A stretch of 64,000 bases of DNA. Origin: Microbacterium radiodurans. GTDB taxonomy: Bacteria; Actinomycetota; Actinomycetes; Actinomycetales; Microbacteriaceae. The notes below the pieces were generated by a model that saw only the letters and a list, made by a program, of their open reading frames with translations, was not told where the DNA came from and made no database searches. The position numbers and the translations under genes were made by a program. The stretch is from contig NZ_VYRZ01000002.1 of assembly GCF_008710705.1 (NCBI RefSeq), forward strand, positions 372,001 through 436,000. The letters run 5' to 3'. Shown one piece after another: positions 9,690 through 19,077 of the stretch (position 1 is its first letter; every line of letters starts with the position of its first letter).

Positions 9690-9695
9690 TAGGAT
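9690..9695 (+). promoter_or_regulatory. -10 box TAGGAT of orn
   Basis: TAGGAT ends 7 bases before the ATG at 9703, which decides that start over the in-frame ATG at 9694, since the latter overlaps the -10 box itself. Confidence 0.6.
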
Positions 9696-9702
9696 GGGCG
9701 GC

Positions 9703-10326
9703 ATGGTGGGATCAGCCGAGAACGACCGTCTCGTATGGATCGACTGCGAGATGACGGGGCTCGACCTGCGGGTCGACGAACTCGTCGAGGTCGCGGTGAT
9801 CGTGACGGATTACGACCTCACGCCGCTCGACGACGGCTACCAGCTCGTCATCACGCCGAGCCCGGCAGCGCGCGCCAACATGGGCGACTACGTCACCGCG
9901 ATGCACGCATCGTCGGGGTTGTTGGACGAGCTCGACGGCGGCGTCCCGCTCGCCGACGCGGAGGCCGCCGTGCTCGAGTACATCCAGCGCTTCGTCCCCG
10001 AGGGCAAGGCAGCCCTCGCCGGAAACACGATCGGCACCGACCGCATGTTCCTCGCCAAGTACATGCCGCGGGTGGACGGCTGGCTGCACTACCGCAACAT
10101 CGACGTCTCCAGCATCAAGGAGCTGTCGCGACGCTGGTTCCCGCGCGCCTACTTCCAGGCGCCCGCGAAGGACGGCGGGCACCGCGCGCTCGCCGACATC
10201 CGTGAATCGATCCGCGAACTGGCCTATTACCGCGCGGCCGTGTTCACGCCCGCCCCCGGGCCCTCGAGCGACGAGGCGCGCGCGGCCGCAGAGGCCGTCG
10301 TGTCGTCGTATGCCCCGCGGGTGTAA
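9703..10326 (+). CDS. orn: Oligoribonuclease
   Basis: 207 residues, 3'-5' exoribonuclease of the DEDDh class that finishes RNA decay by degrading 2-5-mers and cleaves pGpG. Seen: Asp14 and Glu16 in VWIDCEMTGLD, the Asp in AGNTIGTDRMFLAKYMP, RNIDVSSIKELSRRW, and the His/Asp pair in GHRALADIRESI. The C-terminal 20 residues are an Ala/Pro-rich tail. The start follows from the -10 box; an alternative ATG three codons upstream would add MGG. Confidence 0.95.
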   Translation: MVGSAENDRLVWIDCEMTGLDLRVDELVEVAVIVTDYDLTPLDDGYQLVITPSPAARANMGDYVTAMHASSGLLDELDGGVPLADAEAAVLEYIQRFVPEGKAALAGNTIGTDRMFLAKYMPRVDGWLHYRNIDVSSIKELSRRWFPRAYFQAPAKDGGHRALADIRESIRELAYYRAAVFTPAPGPSSDEARAAAEAVVSSYAPRV

Positions 10327-10363
10327 TACACTCGTATGGTTGTCCGGTTCGGCCGGGCACATG

Positions 10364-10439
10364 GTGGCTATAGCTCAGTTGGTAGAGCACCGCGTTGTGG
10401 TCGCGGGGGCCGCGGGTTCAAGTCCCGTTAGCCACCCCA
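10364..10439 (+). tRNA. tRNA-His (anticodon GTG)
   Basis: Acceptor GTGGCTA pairs with TAGCCAC; D-arm GCTCAGTTGGTAGAGC; anticodon stem-loop around GTTGTGGTC gives GTG; T-arm GGGTTCAAGTCCC; discriminator C at 10436, then an encoded CCA (10437-10439). A G at 10363 faces the discriminator and is the usual extra -1 base of tRNA-His. Confidence 0.96.
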
Positions 10440-10464
10440 GATGCACCCCGGTTCGGGAGTGGAC

Positions 10465-10815
10465 ATGATCGAGATGGATGCGGCGGAGTTCGAACTCCTC
10501 GTGACGGACGAGCTCGACCGACTCCCCGACGACATGATCGACGGTCTCGACAACGTCATCTTCGTCGTGGAGGATCGCCCGGAGGACGGCAGCCTCGATC
10601 TCTTCGGTCTGTACGACGGCTTCGCGCTGACCGAGCGGGATCGCTACGGTCAGGGCGAGCTCCCCGATCGCATCATCGTCTACCGTGAGCCGCACCTCCA
10701 CGCCTGCGACGACGACGCCGCGCTGCGCGACGAGGTCCATACGACCCTCGTGCACGAGATCGCGCATTTCTACGGAATCGACGACGACCGCCTCCACGAG
10801 CTGGGGTGGGCGTGA
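10465..10815 (+). CDS. Metallopeptidase family protein (zincin-like)
   Basis: 116 residues of the small single-domain actinobacterial metallopeptidase family. The zinc motif HEIAHFYGID (HExxH) stands near the C-terminus, followed by a conserved DDRLHELGW end. The N-terminal part (FELLVTDELDRLPDDMIDGL, VVEDRP, GLYDGFALTER) is typical. Substrate unknown. Start ATG 10465 has GGGAG about 7 bases upstream. Its stop overlaps the clpS start (TGATG), so it heads a clpS operon, as in relatives. Confidence 0.9.
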   Translation: MIEMDAAEFELLVTDELDRLPDDMIDGLDNVIFVVEDRPEDGSLDLFGLYDGFALTERDRYGQGELPDRIIVYREPHLHACDDDAALRDEVHTTLVHEIAHFYGIDDDRLHELGWA

Positions 10816-11105
10816 TGAGCACCGCGATCCCCGACCTCGATGAGGAGACGCGTCTCGCCGCGGCATCCCACGCCACCTGGCAGACGGTCGTCTGGAACGA
10901 CCCGGTCAATCTGATGAGCTACGTCTCGCACGTCTTCCGCACGTATTTCGGATACTCGCGCGAAGACGCCGATCGGCTCATGCTGACCGTGCACAACGAC
11001 GGACGCGCGATCGTCGCCGAGGGACCGCGCGAGACGATGGAGGCGCACGTGCGCGCGATGCACGAATACGGACTGTGGGCGACCGTGCAGCGGGCCGACG
11101 CATGA
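10815..11105 (+). CDS. clpS: ATP-dependent Clp protease adaptor ClpS
   Basis: 96 residues; delivers N-degron proteins to ClpAP/ClpCP. The core run NDPVNLMSYVSHVFRTYFGY contains the Asn-Asp of the N-degron pocket; LTVHNDGRAIVAEG and the His of HVRAMHEYGLWATV complete the fold. The N-terminal 20 residues are the usual flexible tail. ATG overlaps the previous stop. Its own stop is ATGA, followed by a tiny frame that leads to the DUF2017 gene. Confidence 0.95.
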   Translation: MSTAIPDLDEETRLAAASHATWQTVVWNDPVNLMSYVSHVFRTYFGYSREDADRLMLTVHNDGRAIVAEGPRETMEAHVRAMHEYGLWATVQRADA

Positions 11106-11134
11106 GCACCGAAGCCGTGGGCACGTCCGCGTGA
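11102..11134 (+). other. Ten-codon mini-frame bridging clpS and the DUF2017 gene
   Basis: An ATG overlapping the clpS stop (ATGA) opens a 10-codon frame (MSTEAVGTSA) whose TGA overlaps the GTG start of the next gene (GTGA). It may carry terminating ribosomes across a 25-base gap, or be chance. Confidence 0.3.
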
Positions 11135-11589
11135 GCGCCGTCGGTATGGAACTCGCCGAGGGCGAAGCGGACTACCTGACGGAGCTCCTCGAGCAGTATC
11201 GCGAGCTCGTCGTGTCGGCGCCGCACCACGATCCGGCGGTCGCACGACTCTCCCCCGACGCCTATCCCGATGACGCCGAAGCCTCCGCCGAGTTCCGCCG
11301 CCTCACCTCCGACGAGGTGTCGGAGCGGCGCTTCGCCGATCTCGACGTCGTCCTCGATCTGCTGCGATCGCGACCCTCCACCGCCTCCCCCGGGACACCC
11401 GTCACCCTCCGTCTGGACCCTGTCGGGCAATCCGCCTGGCTGCGCGCTCTCGCGGGACTCAGGCTCGTGCTCGCGACGCGGATCGGAATCGACGATGAGA
11501 ACCCCGAGGCGCCCGGGGACCCGCGCTACGACGTCTACGAGTGGCTCGGGTACCGGCAGGAGATGCTCCTGCGGTCGCTCGAGGCCTGA
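11131..11589 (+). CDS. DUF2017 family protein
   Basis: 152 residues, all-helical in appearance, acidic N-terminal half (GEADYLTELLEQYRELV), then FADLDVVLDLLRS and a C-terminal DPRYDVYEWLGYRQEMLL. This family lies next to clpS in many actinobacteria; its function is not known, though the pairing suggests a role in protein turnover. The GTG start at 11131 has no good ribosome-binding site and overlaps a preceding TGA, so translation is probably coupled; ATG 11146 is the alternative. Converges on the kinase gene with a 1-base gap. Confidence 0.85.
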   Translation: MSAVGMELAEGEADYLTELLEQYRELVVSAPHHDPAVARLSPDAYPDDAEASAEFRRLTSDEVSERRFADLDVVLDLLRSRPSTASPGTPVTLRLDPVGQSAWLRALAGLRLVLATRIGIDDENPEAPGDPRYDVYEWLGYRQEMLLRSLEA

Positions 11590-11590
11590 C

Positions 11591-12115
11591 TCACGCCGTC
11601 ATGACGACATGCGTCGCTCGCTGATGCGGCGCATGGAGTGAGACGTGCTGCTCCTCCTGCCGGGCCCATCGGTCCCAGTGGGCACGGTAGACGTCGCCGT
11701 CGCGCGCGAGCGCGCGCTCGCGGCGGAGGTCGGCGGGGGCATCGAGCCAGACACGGACGTCGGCGAGCGACGCCGAGAGCGACGTCAGAGCTCCGCTGCC
11801 CTCGAGGACGAGTGCCCGATCGGGCACGACCTCGTCGATGATCTCGGAGTATCGATCCCGCGCCCAATCCCACCGCTGCCAGGTGCCGCCACGGCCCGCC
11901 GCCCAGGGCATCAGAGCGCGCGCATGCGCATAGGCGGCCCCGGCGAACAGGCCGTCCCACCCCGGGTACACGTCATCGAGGGCGAGCAGCTGCACCCCGT
12001 CGGGATGCGGCCAGCGCTCGACGAGCAGACGTGCGAACGTCGACTTCCCCGAACCGCTGCGTCCATCGATGATGACCACCCCGCGGGCCGCCGCAGACGA
12101 CAGCACCGCGCGCAC
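11591..12115 (-). CDS. P-loop nucleoside-kinase-like ATP-binding protein
   Basis: 174 residues of the uridine-kinase-like P-loop group. Walker A is GRSGSGKST about 20 residues from the start; LLALDDVYPGWDGL looks like the DD-Y substrate motif of (deoxy)nucleoside kinases, and LVLEGSGAL and VWLDAPADLRRERALARDG (lid with Arg residues) follow. The true substrate is unknown. GTG 12115 is the first usable start codon; no ATG, GTG or TTG exists in this frame between it and the upstream gene. Confidence 0.8.
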   Translation of the reverse strand: MRAVLSSAAARGVVIIDGRSGSGKSTFARLLVERWPHPDGVQLLALDDVYPGWDGLFAGAAYAHARALMPWAAGRGGTWQRWDWARDRYSEIIDEVVPDRALVLEGSGALTSLSASLADVRVWLDAPADLRRERALARDGDVYRAHWDRWARQEEQHVSLHAPHQRATHVVMTA

Positions 12116-12200
12116 GGCGACGTCGATCGCGTCGTCGTCGGCGCCGTCGTTACGGACGCCTGCGAGGTCAGCGCCCGCCGGGTCGGCGCGTGCGCGGTGA

Positions 12201-12521
12201 CTACTTCTTGAGGGCTCGGATGACACGGCTGAGCGCGCGGCCGACGACCCACACGAACGGGATCGCCACGGCGACGAGCGAGACGAGGTTCGGTTCGAAG
12301 CGCAGGTCGTCGCCGGTGCGGATGTACGCGCCGACCGGGATCGCGTAGCCGCCGCCACCGCCTCCGCTGGTGCCGTTGTCGTCCTCCCCGGCGCCGAATC
12401 CGCTCCAGGTGAGCGCGACGGGAATGAGTCGGATGCCGTTGACATCCTGCTGTTCGCCGTAGACGCTCGTGACGCCGAGAGCCGCTGACTGCTTGCCGAG
12501 TTCGAGTGCGAGGTTGGGCAT
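12201..12521 (-). CDS. GerW/YtfJ-like protein
   Basis: 106 residues. The N-terminal part (VYGEQQDVNGIRLIPVALTW), the Gly-rich loop with TSGGGGGGYAIPVGAYI, and a C-terminal hydrophobic segment (LVSLVAVAIPFVWVVGRAL) match the GerW/YtfJ pattern known from spore-formers. Actinobacteria of this group do not make endospores, so the role differs and is unknown. The hydrophobic end suggests membrane attachment. Confidence 0.8.
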   Translation of the reverse strand: MPNLALELGKQSAALGVTSVYGEQQDVNGIRLIPVALTWSGFGAGEDDNGTSGGGGGGYAIPVGAYIRTGDDLRFEPNLVSLVAVAIPFVWVVGRALSRVIRALKK

Positions 12522-12565
12522 GAGCCCACCGTACCGGTCGGAGCGCGGTGAGGAAGGGGCTTGCG

Positions 12566-13825
12566 TCACCCGTCGTGATCGGCCCGCGGGTTGGTGGGCA
12601 TGGCACCGACGTCCCGCCGTGGACCGAGGACACTCGCACGTGTCACGGCGCCCCGGCCGAACCGCGCCCGCGCCCCGTCGAGCGCGTCGTCGACGCGACG
12701 CCAGTCCTCGTCGTCGTCCCACAACGTCAGACCGGCGCTGGCGCCCGCCCGCAGCTTCTCGGCACGCACACCGATCAGCCGGACCGGCTGCGTCAGATCG
12801 ACGCTGTCGAGGAGGGCGATCGCCGCCGAGCCGATCCGCTGCCCGACGTTCGTCGGCAACGGCAGCGTCTGCGACCGGCTGTAGGTGCTGAAATCCGTCA
12901 GGCGGACCTTGATCGACACCGTCGCGGCCTCCCAGCCCCCCGACCGCAACCGACCGCCCACACGGTCGGCGAGACGCCGGAGCTCCGATCGCAGCACCGT
13001 GATGTCGCTGACATCGTGCGAGAACGTCTCCTCGTGCGAGATGCTCTTCTCGACGCGCTCCGTCTGCACGTCGCGCGCGTCGAGGCCGCGCGCGAGATGC
13101 CAGATGCGCTCGCCCATCGCCGGACCGAGCGCGCGGTCGAGGACGGAGCGCGGGGTGTCCCAGATGTCTGCGACCGTGCGGATGCCGCGCGTCAGGAGCG
13201 CCTCGGTCGCCTTCGGGCCGACGCCCCAGAGCGCACCGACGGGCCGCGCGCCGAGGAAGCGCAGCGTGTCCGCCTCGGCCACGACGAGGAGGCCGTCGGG
13301 CTTGGATATCGTCGACGCCATCTTGGCGACGTGCTTGGTCGCCGCGACGCCGACGCTGCAGGTGAGACCGGTCTCTTCGCGAACACGCATGCGGATGAGC
13401 TGCGCGATCTCGCGCGGGCTCCCCCACAGCCGACGGGCACCGGCCACGTCCAGGAACGCTTCGTCGATCGACAGAGGCTCGACGAGCGGCGTCACGGAAC
13501 GGAACACGTCCATCACGCGCCGGGAGAGCTCGCTGTAGCGTTCGAACGTCGTGGGGACGACGATCGCGTTCGGGCAGAGCTGCAGCGCCCGCGCGACCGG
13601 CATCGCCGAACGCACGCCGAAGCGCCGAGCTTCGTACGACGCGCTCGATACGACTCCGCGGCGCTCGACGCCGCCGACGATGATGGGCTTGCCGGCCAGC
13701 GACGGATCATCGAGCACCGCGACCGCGGCATAGAAGGCGTCCATGTCGACGTGCAGAATGCGGGTGCCGGTGTCGTCCGCGTCGGGCGGAGACACCAGCC
13801 GTCCCGTTCCGTCTCCGCGTCCCAT
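12566..13825 (-). CDS. dinB: DNA polymerase IV (Y-family)
   Basis: 419 residues; error-prone translesion polymerase. Palm residues are in HVDMDAFYAAV and SIDEAFLDV. RPVGALWGVGPKATEAL is the HhH region, and the little-finger domain follows (KSISHEETFSHDV). The C-terminal 50 residues are Arg/Ala-rich. A beta-clamp motif could not be assigned with confidence. ATG 13825 lies 6 bases behind GAGAAT (13832-13837), a weak -10; upstream in-frame ATGs would run into a large hairpin. No SOS box was recognised. Confidence 0.94.
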   Translation of the reverse strand: MGRGDGTGRLVSPPDADDTGTRILHVDMDAFYAAVAVLDDPSLAGKPIIVGGVERRGVVSSASYEARRFGVRSAMPVARALQLCPNAIVVPTTFERYSELSRRVMDVFRSVTPLVEPLSIDEAFLDVAGARRLWGSPREIAQLIRMRVREETGLTCSVGVAATKHVAKMASTISKPDGLLVVAEADTLRFLGARPVGALWGVGPKATEALLTRGIRTVADIWDTPRSVLDRALGPAMGERIWHLARGLDARDVQTERVEKSISHEETFSHDVSDITVLRSELRRLADRVGGRLRSGGWEAATVSIKVRLTDFSTYSRSQTLPLPTNVGQRIGSAAIALLDSVDLTQPVRLIGVRAEKLRAGASAGLTLWDDDEDWRRVDDALDGARARFGRGAVTRASVLGPRRDVGAMPTNPRADHDG

Positions 13826-13873
13826 GCGTCCATTCTCGCCCGGGCCGCCGACATCCGCGCCGCCGTCGGAGCA

Positions 13874-13940
13874 CGAGACAGCAGTTCCGCGCCGAGACAT
13901 CGGGCCTCAGCCCCGGTGTCGGCGCGAGACTGCTGTCTCG
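13874..13940. repeat. 67-base imperfect inverted repeat (REP-like element)
   Basis: Arms 13874-13904 and 13911-13940 pair over about 28 positions with a few mismatches, one bulge and a 6-base loop; both ends begin with the same 12 bases, CGAGACAGCAGT. It lies between gatB and dinB, 15 bases after the gatB stop. No T-tract follows on either strand, so an ordinary terminator is unlikely. The exact terminal repeat suggests a dispersed palindromic element. Confidence 0.75.
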
Positions 13941-13955
13941 CGGGGACGGGAGTCG

Positions 13956-15473
13956 CTACTGAGCGGCGCGCTCCAGGACGAGTTCGCGCACGCGCGCCGC
14001 GTCGGCCTGACCCCGCATCGCTTTCATCACCGCTCCGATGACGGCGCCCGCGGCCTGCACCTTGCCGTCGCGGATCTTCGCGAGGACGTCGGGCTGCGCC
14101 GCGAGAGCCTCATCGATCGCCGCGATCAGCGCGCCGTCGTCGGAGACGACCGCCAGTCCGCGCGCGTCGACGATCTGCTGCGGGGACCCCTCGCCGTCGA
14201 TCATGCCCTCGAGAACCTGGCGCGCGAGCTTGTCGGTCAGCGTGCCGGCGTCGACCAGCTGCTGCAGCGCCGCGACATCGGCGGGCGCCACGAGCGACTG
14301 CGGCTCGGCACCCCGCGCGTTCGCGATCCGCGAGACCTCGCCCGTCCACCACTTGCGGGCGCTCGCGGGTGCGGCTCCGGCCGCGACCGTCGCGTCGACC
14401 TCGGCCAGCAGGCCGCCGTTGACGACGTCCTGGAACTCGAGATCGGTGAATCCCCACTCCCCCTGCAGGCGGCGGCGCCGCGCTGCCGGAGGCTCGGGCA
14501 GCGCCGCCCGCAGCTGCTCGATGAGCGCCAGCGAGGGCGCTACGGGAAGGAGGTCGGGCTCCGGGAAGTAGCGGTAATCGTCGGCATCAGACTTGGGACG
14601 CCCCGGCGACGTGGTGCCCGTGTCCTCGTGCCAATGACGCGTCTCCTGCGTGATCGTGCCGCCGGCGGCGAGGATCGCCGCCTGACGCTGGATCTCGTAG
14701 CGGACGGCGCGCTCGACCGAGCGCATCGAGTTGACGTTCTTCGTCTCGGTGCGGGTACCCAGCTTCTCCTGACCCCGCGGGCGCAGCGAGACGTTCGCGT
14801 CGCACCGGAGGTTGCCGCGCTCGAGGCGCGCCTCGGAGATGCCGAGGCCGATCACGATGTCGCGGATCGTCTGCACGTACGCCTTCGCGATCTCCGGAGC
14901 GCGGTGCTCGGCGCCGAAGATCGGCTTGGTCACGATCTCGACGAGCGGAACACCGGCACGGTTGTAGTCGACGAGCGAGTACTCGGCGCCCTGGATGCGT
15001 CCGGCCGCGCCGCCCATGTGGGTGAGCTTGCCGGCGTCCTCCTCCATATGCGCCCGCTCGATGTCGACGGTCACGGTGGTGCCGTCGGAGAGCTCGACCT
15101 CGACCGCGCCCTCGAACGCGATCGGCTCGTCGTACTGCGAGATCTGGTAGTTCTTGCCGAGGTCGGGGTAGAAGTAGTTCTTCCGGGCGAACCGGCTCGA
15201 CGGGGCGATCGAGCAGCCGAGGGCGAGCCCCAGGCTGATCGACGAGCGGATCGCCGTCTCGTTGACGACCGGCAGCGCACCCGGCAGACCCATGTCCACT
15301 GGCGCGACGAGCGTGTTCGGCGCCGCGCCGTGGTTGTCGGGGTGCGCGGGGTTGGCCGCGGGCGAGAACATCTTCGTGCGGGTGTTCAGCTCGACGTGCA
15401 CTTCGAAGCCGAGCACCGGCTCGAACATCTCCAGCGCCGCGTCGAAGTCCATGAGTGCGACCTTGGCGGCCAT
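13956..15473 (-). CDS. gatB: Asp-tRNA(Asn)/Glu-tRNA(Gln) amidotransferase subunit B
   Basis: 505 residues. GatB phosphorylates the mischarged Glu or Asp on tRNA and receives ammonia from GatA. Seen: [51 protein letters not shown] and [10 protein letters not shown] in the cradle domain, then the helical and tail (YqeY-like) domains from about residue 330. Start ATG overlaps the gatA stop (ATGA). Last gene of gatC-gatA-gatB. Confidence 0.97.
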   Translation of the reverse strand: MAAKVALMDFDAALEMFEPVLGFEVHVELNTRTKMFSPAANPAHPDNHGAAPNTLVAPVDMGLPGALPVVNETAIRSSISLGLALGCSIAPSSRFARKNYFYPDLGKNYQISQYDEPIAFEGAVEVELSDGTTVTVDIERAHMEEDAGKLTHMGGAAGRIQGAEYSLVDYNRAGVPLVEIVTKPIFGAEHRAPEIAKAYVQTIRDIVIGLGISEARLERGNLRCDANVSLRPRGQEKLGTRTETKNVNSMRSVERAVRYEIQRQAAILAAGGTITQETRHWHEDTGTTSPGRPKSDADDYRYFPEPDLLPVAPSLALIEQLRAALPEPPAARRRRLQGEWGFTDLEFQDVVNGGLLAEVDATVAAGAAPASARKWWTGEVSRIANARGAEPQSLVAPADVAALQQLVDAGTLTDKLARQVLEGMIDGEGSPQQIVDARGLAVVSDDGALIAAIDEALAAQPDVLAKIRDGKVQAAGAVIGAVMKAMRGQADAARVRELVLERAAQ

Positions 15474-16984
15474 CAGCGTGCTCCTCCGAGAATCGGTGCG
15501 CGGTCCAGCAGCGGGCCGCCCCAGCTGTCGACGAGCAGCGCCTCCAGCGCGGCGCCGACGCGGTACAGGCGGGCGTCCTCGCGGGCGGGCGCCACGAACT
15601 GGATGCCGACCGGCAGCCCGTCATCGTCCGAGAGCCCGGAGGGGATGGAGATCCCCGGGACGCCTGCGAGGTTGACCGGGATGGTCGTGACGTCGTTCAG
15701 GTACATCTGGAGCGGATTGTCGATCTGCTCGCCGAGACGGAATGCCGTCGTCGGCGCCGACGGAGTGGCGATGACATCGACAGCGGCGAAGGCCTCGTCG
15801 AAATCGCGCTGGATGAGGGTGCGGACCTTCTGCGCGCTGCCGTAGTAGGCGTCGTAGTATCCGGCCGACAGCGCGTAGGTGCCGAGGATGATGCGACGCT
15901 TCACCTCGTCGCCGAAACCGGCGTCGCGGGTGACCGACATGACGTCCTCGACGGTGCCGCCGGGAACGTCGAGCCGCATCCCGAAGCGCACGGAGTCGAA
16001 CTTCGCGAGGTTGCTCGAGGCTTCGGCCGGGAGGATCAGGTAGTACGCGGCGACGCCGTACTCGAAGTGCGGTGCGCTGATGTCGACGATCTCGGCACCC
16101 TGCGCCTCCATCGCGGCGAGCGACGCGCGGAAGGAGGCGCTCACGCCGGGCTGGAATCCGATGTCGGCGAGTTCGCGGATGACGCCGACCCTCAGGCCCG
16201 CGAGCACATCGCCTCGGGCGCCCTCTCGGGCGGCGGCGGCGAAGGACGGCCACTCCTGCGCGAGCGACGTCGAGTCGTGCGGGTCGTGCCCGCCGATGAC
16301 ATCGTGCAGCAGCGCGGAGTCGAGCACCGTGCGCGAGACCGGGCCGACCTGGTCGAGGCTCGACGCGAGGGCGATCGAGCCGTAGCGGCTGACGCCGCCG
16401 TAGGTGGGCTTCACGCCGACGGTGCCGGTGACGTGCGCCGGCTGGCGGATGGAGCCGCCCGTGTCGGAGCCGAGGGCGATGGGCGCTTCGAACGCCGCCA
16501 CCGCCGCCGCCGAACCGCCGCCGGATCCGCCCGGGATGCGGTCCAGATCCCACGGGTTGCGCGTCGGGCCGTAGGCAGAGTGCTCGGTCGAGGAGCCCAT
16601 CGCGAACTCGTCCATGTTGGTCTTGCCGAGCGGCACGAGACCGGCCGCCCGCGCGCGAGCGACGACGGTGGCGTCGTACGGCGACATGAACCCTTCGAGG
16701 ATCCTCGACCCGCTGGTGGAGGGCATGTCGGTCGTGACGAGGACGTCCTTGATGGCGAGCGGCACGCCGGCGAGCTCGCCCAGCTCCTCGCCGGCGGCAC
16801 GGCGGGCGTCGATGCCGGCCGCGACCTCGAGTGCTGCGTCGGAGACGTGCAGGAAGGCGTGGACGTCGCCGTCGACGGCCGCGATGCGGTCGAGGTGCGC
16901 GCGCGTCGCCTCGACGCTCGAGATCGAGCCGGCCCGCAGCTCGGCCGCGAGCTCGGCGGCGGTCAGACGGATGATGTCGCTCAC
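15473..16984 (-). CDS. gatA: Asp-tRNA(Asn)/Glu-tRNA(Gln) amidotransferase subunit A
   Basis: 503 residues, amidase-signature enzyme that releases ammonia from glutamine. The Ser-cisSer-Lys triad is intact and at the same numbers as in characterised GatA: Lys79 (LAIKDVLVT), Ser154 (GGSGGGSAA) and Ser178 (DTGGSIR). GTG start overlapping the gatC stop by 4 bases. Together with GatB and GatC it forms Gln-tRNA(Gln), and possibly Asn-tRNA(Asn), by the indirect route. Confidence 0.97.
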   Translation of the reverse strand: MSDIIRLTAAELAAELRAGSISSVEATRAHLDRIAAVDGDVHAFLHVSDAALEVAAGIDARRAAGEELGELAGVPLAIKDVLVTTDMPSTSGSRILEGFMSPYDATVVARARAAGLVPLGKTNMDEFAMGSSTEHSAYGPTRNPWDLDRIPGGSGGGSAAAVAAFEAPIALGSDTGGSIRQPAHVTGTVGVKPTYGGVSRYGSIALASSLDQVGPVSRTVLDSALLHDVIGGHDPHDSTSLAQEWPSFAAAAREGARGDVLAGLRVGVIRELADIGFQPGVSASFRASLAAMEAQGAEIVDISAPHFEYGVAAYYLILPAEASSNLAKFDSVRFGMRLDVPGGTVEDVMSVTRDAGFGDEVKRRIILGTYALSAGYYDAYYGSAQKVRTLIQRDFDEAFAAVDVIATPSAPTTAFRLGEQIDNPLQMYLNDVTTIPVNLAGVPGISIPSGLSDDDGLPVGIQFVAPAREDARLYRVGAALEALLVDSWGGPLLDRAPILGGAR

Positions 16985-17280
16985 TGCTCCTCCCCCAGGA
17001 TCGCCGTCACCCGGAACCGGTCATCGGTGCGATCGGGCGCGTTCTGCAGCACCTGAGCCACCGTCAGCATCTCGCCGGGCACGTCCTCGCGGAAGATGTT
17101 CTCGAGCGGAATCGGGTGGCTCGTCGCGAGCACTTCCGGAGTCGCCACCTCCGAGACCTTGGCGATGTTGTCGACGATCGCGTCGAGCTGGCCCGTGAGT
17201 CGCTCGACCTCCTCGTCGCTCAGCTGGATCCGGGCGAGGACGCCGAGATGGCGCACGAGATCGGGGGTGATTTCAGACAC
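16981..17280 (-). CDS. gatC: Asp-tRNA(Asn)/Glu-tRNA(Gln) amidotransferase subunit C
   Basis: 99 residues, the small belt subunit that holds GatA and GatB together. [20 protein letters not shown] and the C-terminal [20 protein letters not shown] are characteristic. GTG start 6 bases behind a TAGAAT -10 box, so the operon message is probably leaderless. First gene of gatC-gatA-gatB. Confidence 0.96.
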   Translation of the reverse strand: MSEITPDLVRHLGVLARIQLSDEEVERLTGQLDAIVDNIAKVSEVATPEVLATSHPIPLENIFREDVPGEMLTVAQVLQNAPDRTDDRFRVTAILGEEQ

Positions 17281-17286
17281 CCGACG

Positions 17287-17356
17287 ATTCTAGTTGGCCG
17301 CTCGGGCGCCCCACCGCCCCGGCATCCCCGCCCGACCCGTCCGCCCCGCGTAGGGT
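17287..17356. promoter_or_regulatory. Divergent promoters of gatCAB and the acyl-CoA ligase gene
   Basis: TAGAAT at 17287-17292 (minus) is 6 bases before the gatC GTG. TAGGGT at 17351-17356 (plus) is 6 bases before the ligase GTG. No consensus -35 is evident for either. Both messages would start at the start codon. Confidence 0.6.
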
Positions 17357-17362
17357 GAGCGG

Positions 17363-19060
17363 GTGACGACCTACGACCCGCCACGTCCCTGGATCACCAG
17401 CTACGCAGCCGGAGTGCCCGAAGACCTCGAGCCGGTGGGCGGATCTCTCGTCGACATCGTCGCGACCTCCGCCCGCGATCACCCCGACGCTCCCGCGCTC
17501 GAGTTCTTCGGCCGCGAGACGTCGTACCGTCGCCTGCAGGAGCGCATCGATCGCGCGGCCGCGTATCTGCGCGACGCGGGAGTGCGACGCGGCGACAGGG
17601 TCGCGATCGTGCTCCCGAACTGCCCGCAGCACATCGCCGCCTTCTACGCCGTGCTGCGCCTGGGCGCCGTGGTCATCGAGCACAACCCGCTCTACACCCC
17701 GCGCGAGATGCGGAAGCAGTTCGAGGACCACGGCGCGAAGGTCGCGATCGTGTGGAGCAAGCTGGTGCCCCTCGTGCGGGAGTTCCCCGACGATCTCGCG
17801 CTCGACGCGGTCATCGCGGTCGACGTCACGACGGACATGCCGCTTCGGCTCCGCGCAGCGCTCCGGCTGCCCGTGTCGTCCGCCCGCGCGTCGCGGGACG
17901 CACTCCACACCCCGATCGACCGCGCCACGGTGTTCGGCACCTGGCACGAGGCCGAACGGCACGATCCGCTCCCCCCGACCCACGCCGGGCCGGCGACGGA
18001 CGACCTCGCGCTCATCCAGTACACGAGCGGGACCACGGGCACGCCCAAGGGCGCGGCGCTGACGCATCGCAACCTGCTCGCCAATGCCGCGCAGTCCCGG
18101 GCCTGGGTGCCGACGATCGAGCGCGGCGAAGGATGCGTCGTCTACGCCGTCCTGCCGATGTTCCACGCGTACGGCCTCACCCTCTGCCTCACCTTCGCGA
18201 TGTCGATGGGCGCTCGGCTCGTCCTGTTCCCGAAGTTCGACCCGGACCTCGTGCTCAAGGCGCACAAGCGCCATCCGGCGACCTTCCTCCCCCTCGTGCC
18301 GCCGATCGCCGACCGCCTGCTGCGCGCGGCGACGGAGGCCGGCGTGTCGCTCGCCGGCACCCGCGTCGCCATCTCGGGCGCGATGGCTCTGCCGCACGAA
18401 CTGGTCGTCCCGTTCGAGGCCGCCACGGGGGGCTACCTCGTCGAGGGCTACGGACTCTCGGAATGCTCCCCCGTCCTCATGGCCAATCCCGTCGCCGAGA
18501 ACCGGGTGCCCGGCACGGTCGGGCTCCCGCTGCCCGGGACCGAATGCCGGGTGGTCGACCCCGACGACCCCATGACGGATGTGCCGGACGGTGAACGCGG
18601 CGAGCTGCTCGTGCGCGGTCCGCAGGTGTTCGGCGGCTACTTCGGCAAGCCCGAGGAGACCGAGAAGGTGCTCATCGACGGCTGGTTCCGCACCGGCGAC
18701 ATCGTCACGATCGACGAGGCGGGGTTCGTCCGGATCGTCGACCGCATCAAAGAGCTCATCATCACCGGTGGCTTCAACGTCGCACCCACCGAGGTCGAGA
18801 TCGCCCTCCGCCAGCATCCGGACGTCGTGGACGCCGCGGTCGTGGGGTTGCCGAGCGAGCATTCGGGCGAGGATGTCGTGGCCGCCGTCGTGGCCGCACC
18901 GGGTGCCACCCTCGACGAAGCGGCCATCCGGGAGTTCTGCCGCGGCATCCTGACGCCGTACAAGGTCCCCCGTCGGGTCGTCGTGGTGCCGGAGCTGCCG
19001 AAGTCGATGATCGGGAAGGTCCTCCGCCGTCAGGTGCGGGACGGGCTGCTCGAGCCGTAG
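17363..19060 (+). CDS. Long-chain fatty-acid--CoA ligase (AMP-forming)
   Basis: 565 residues of the ANL superfamily, activating a carboxylate as acyl-AMP and then acyl-CoA. P-loop YTSGTTGTPKGAALTH near residue 215, GYGLSECSP, GWFRTGD, RIKELIITGGFNVAPTEVE, and the C-terminal catalytic Lys in KSMIGKVLRR are all present. Length and overall look match FadD-type ligases; chain-length preference cannot be read. GTG start at 17363 set by the TAGGGT -10 box. Confidence 0.93.
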   Translation: MTTYDPPRPWITSYAAGVPEDLEPVGGSLVDIVATSARDHPDAPALEFFGRETSYRRLQERIDRAAAYLRDAGVRRGDRVAIVLPNCPQHIAAFYAVLRLGAVVIEHNPLYTPREMRKQFEDHGAKVAIVWSKLVPLVREFPDDLALDAVIAVDVTTDMPLRLRAALRLPVSSARASRDALHTPIDRATVFGTWHEAERHDPLPPTHAGPATDDLALIQYTSGTTGTPKGAALTHRNLLANAAQSRAWVPTIERGEGCVVYAVLPMFHAYGLTLCLTFAMSMGARLVLFPKFDPDLVLKAHKRHPATFLPLVPPIADRLLRAATEAGVSLAGTRVAISGAMALPHELVVPFEAATGGYLVEGYGLSECSPVLMANPVAENRVPGTVGLPLPGTECRVVDPDDPMTDVPDGERGELLVRGPQVFGGYFGKPEETEKVLIDGWFRTGDIVTIDEAGFVRIVDRIKELIITGGFNVAPTEVEIALRQHPDVVDAAVVGLPSEHSGEDVVAAVVAAPGATLDEAAIREFCRGILTPYKVPRRVVVVPELPKSMIGKVLRRQVRDGLLEP

Positions 19061-19077
19061 GAACGTGATCCGAGGGC

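Noticed and set aside
12201..12521. Evidence for sporulation
   Set aside because: The GerW/YtfJ-like protein alone does not show it; no other sporulation gene is present and this lineage is not known to form endospores.
13874..13940. Long hairpin as the gatB terminator
   Set aside because: No T-tract follows on either strand and the identical 12-base ends point to a repeat element.
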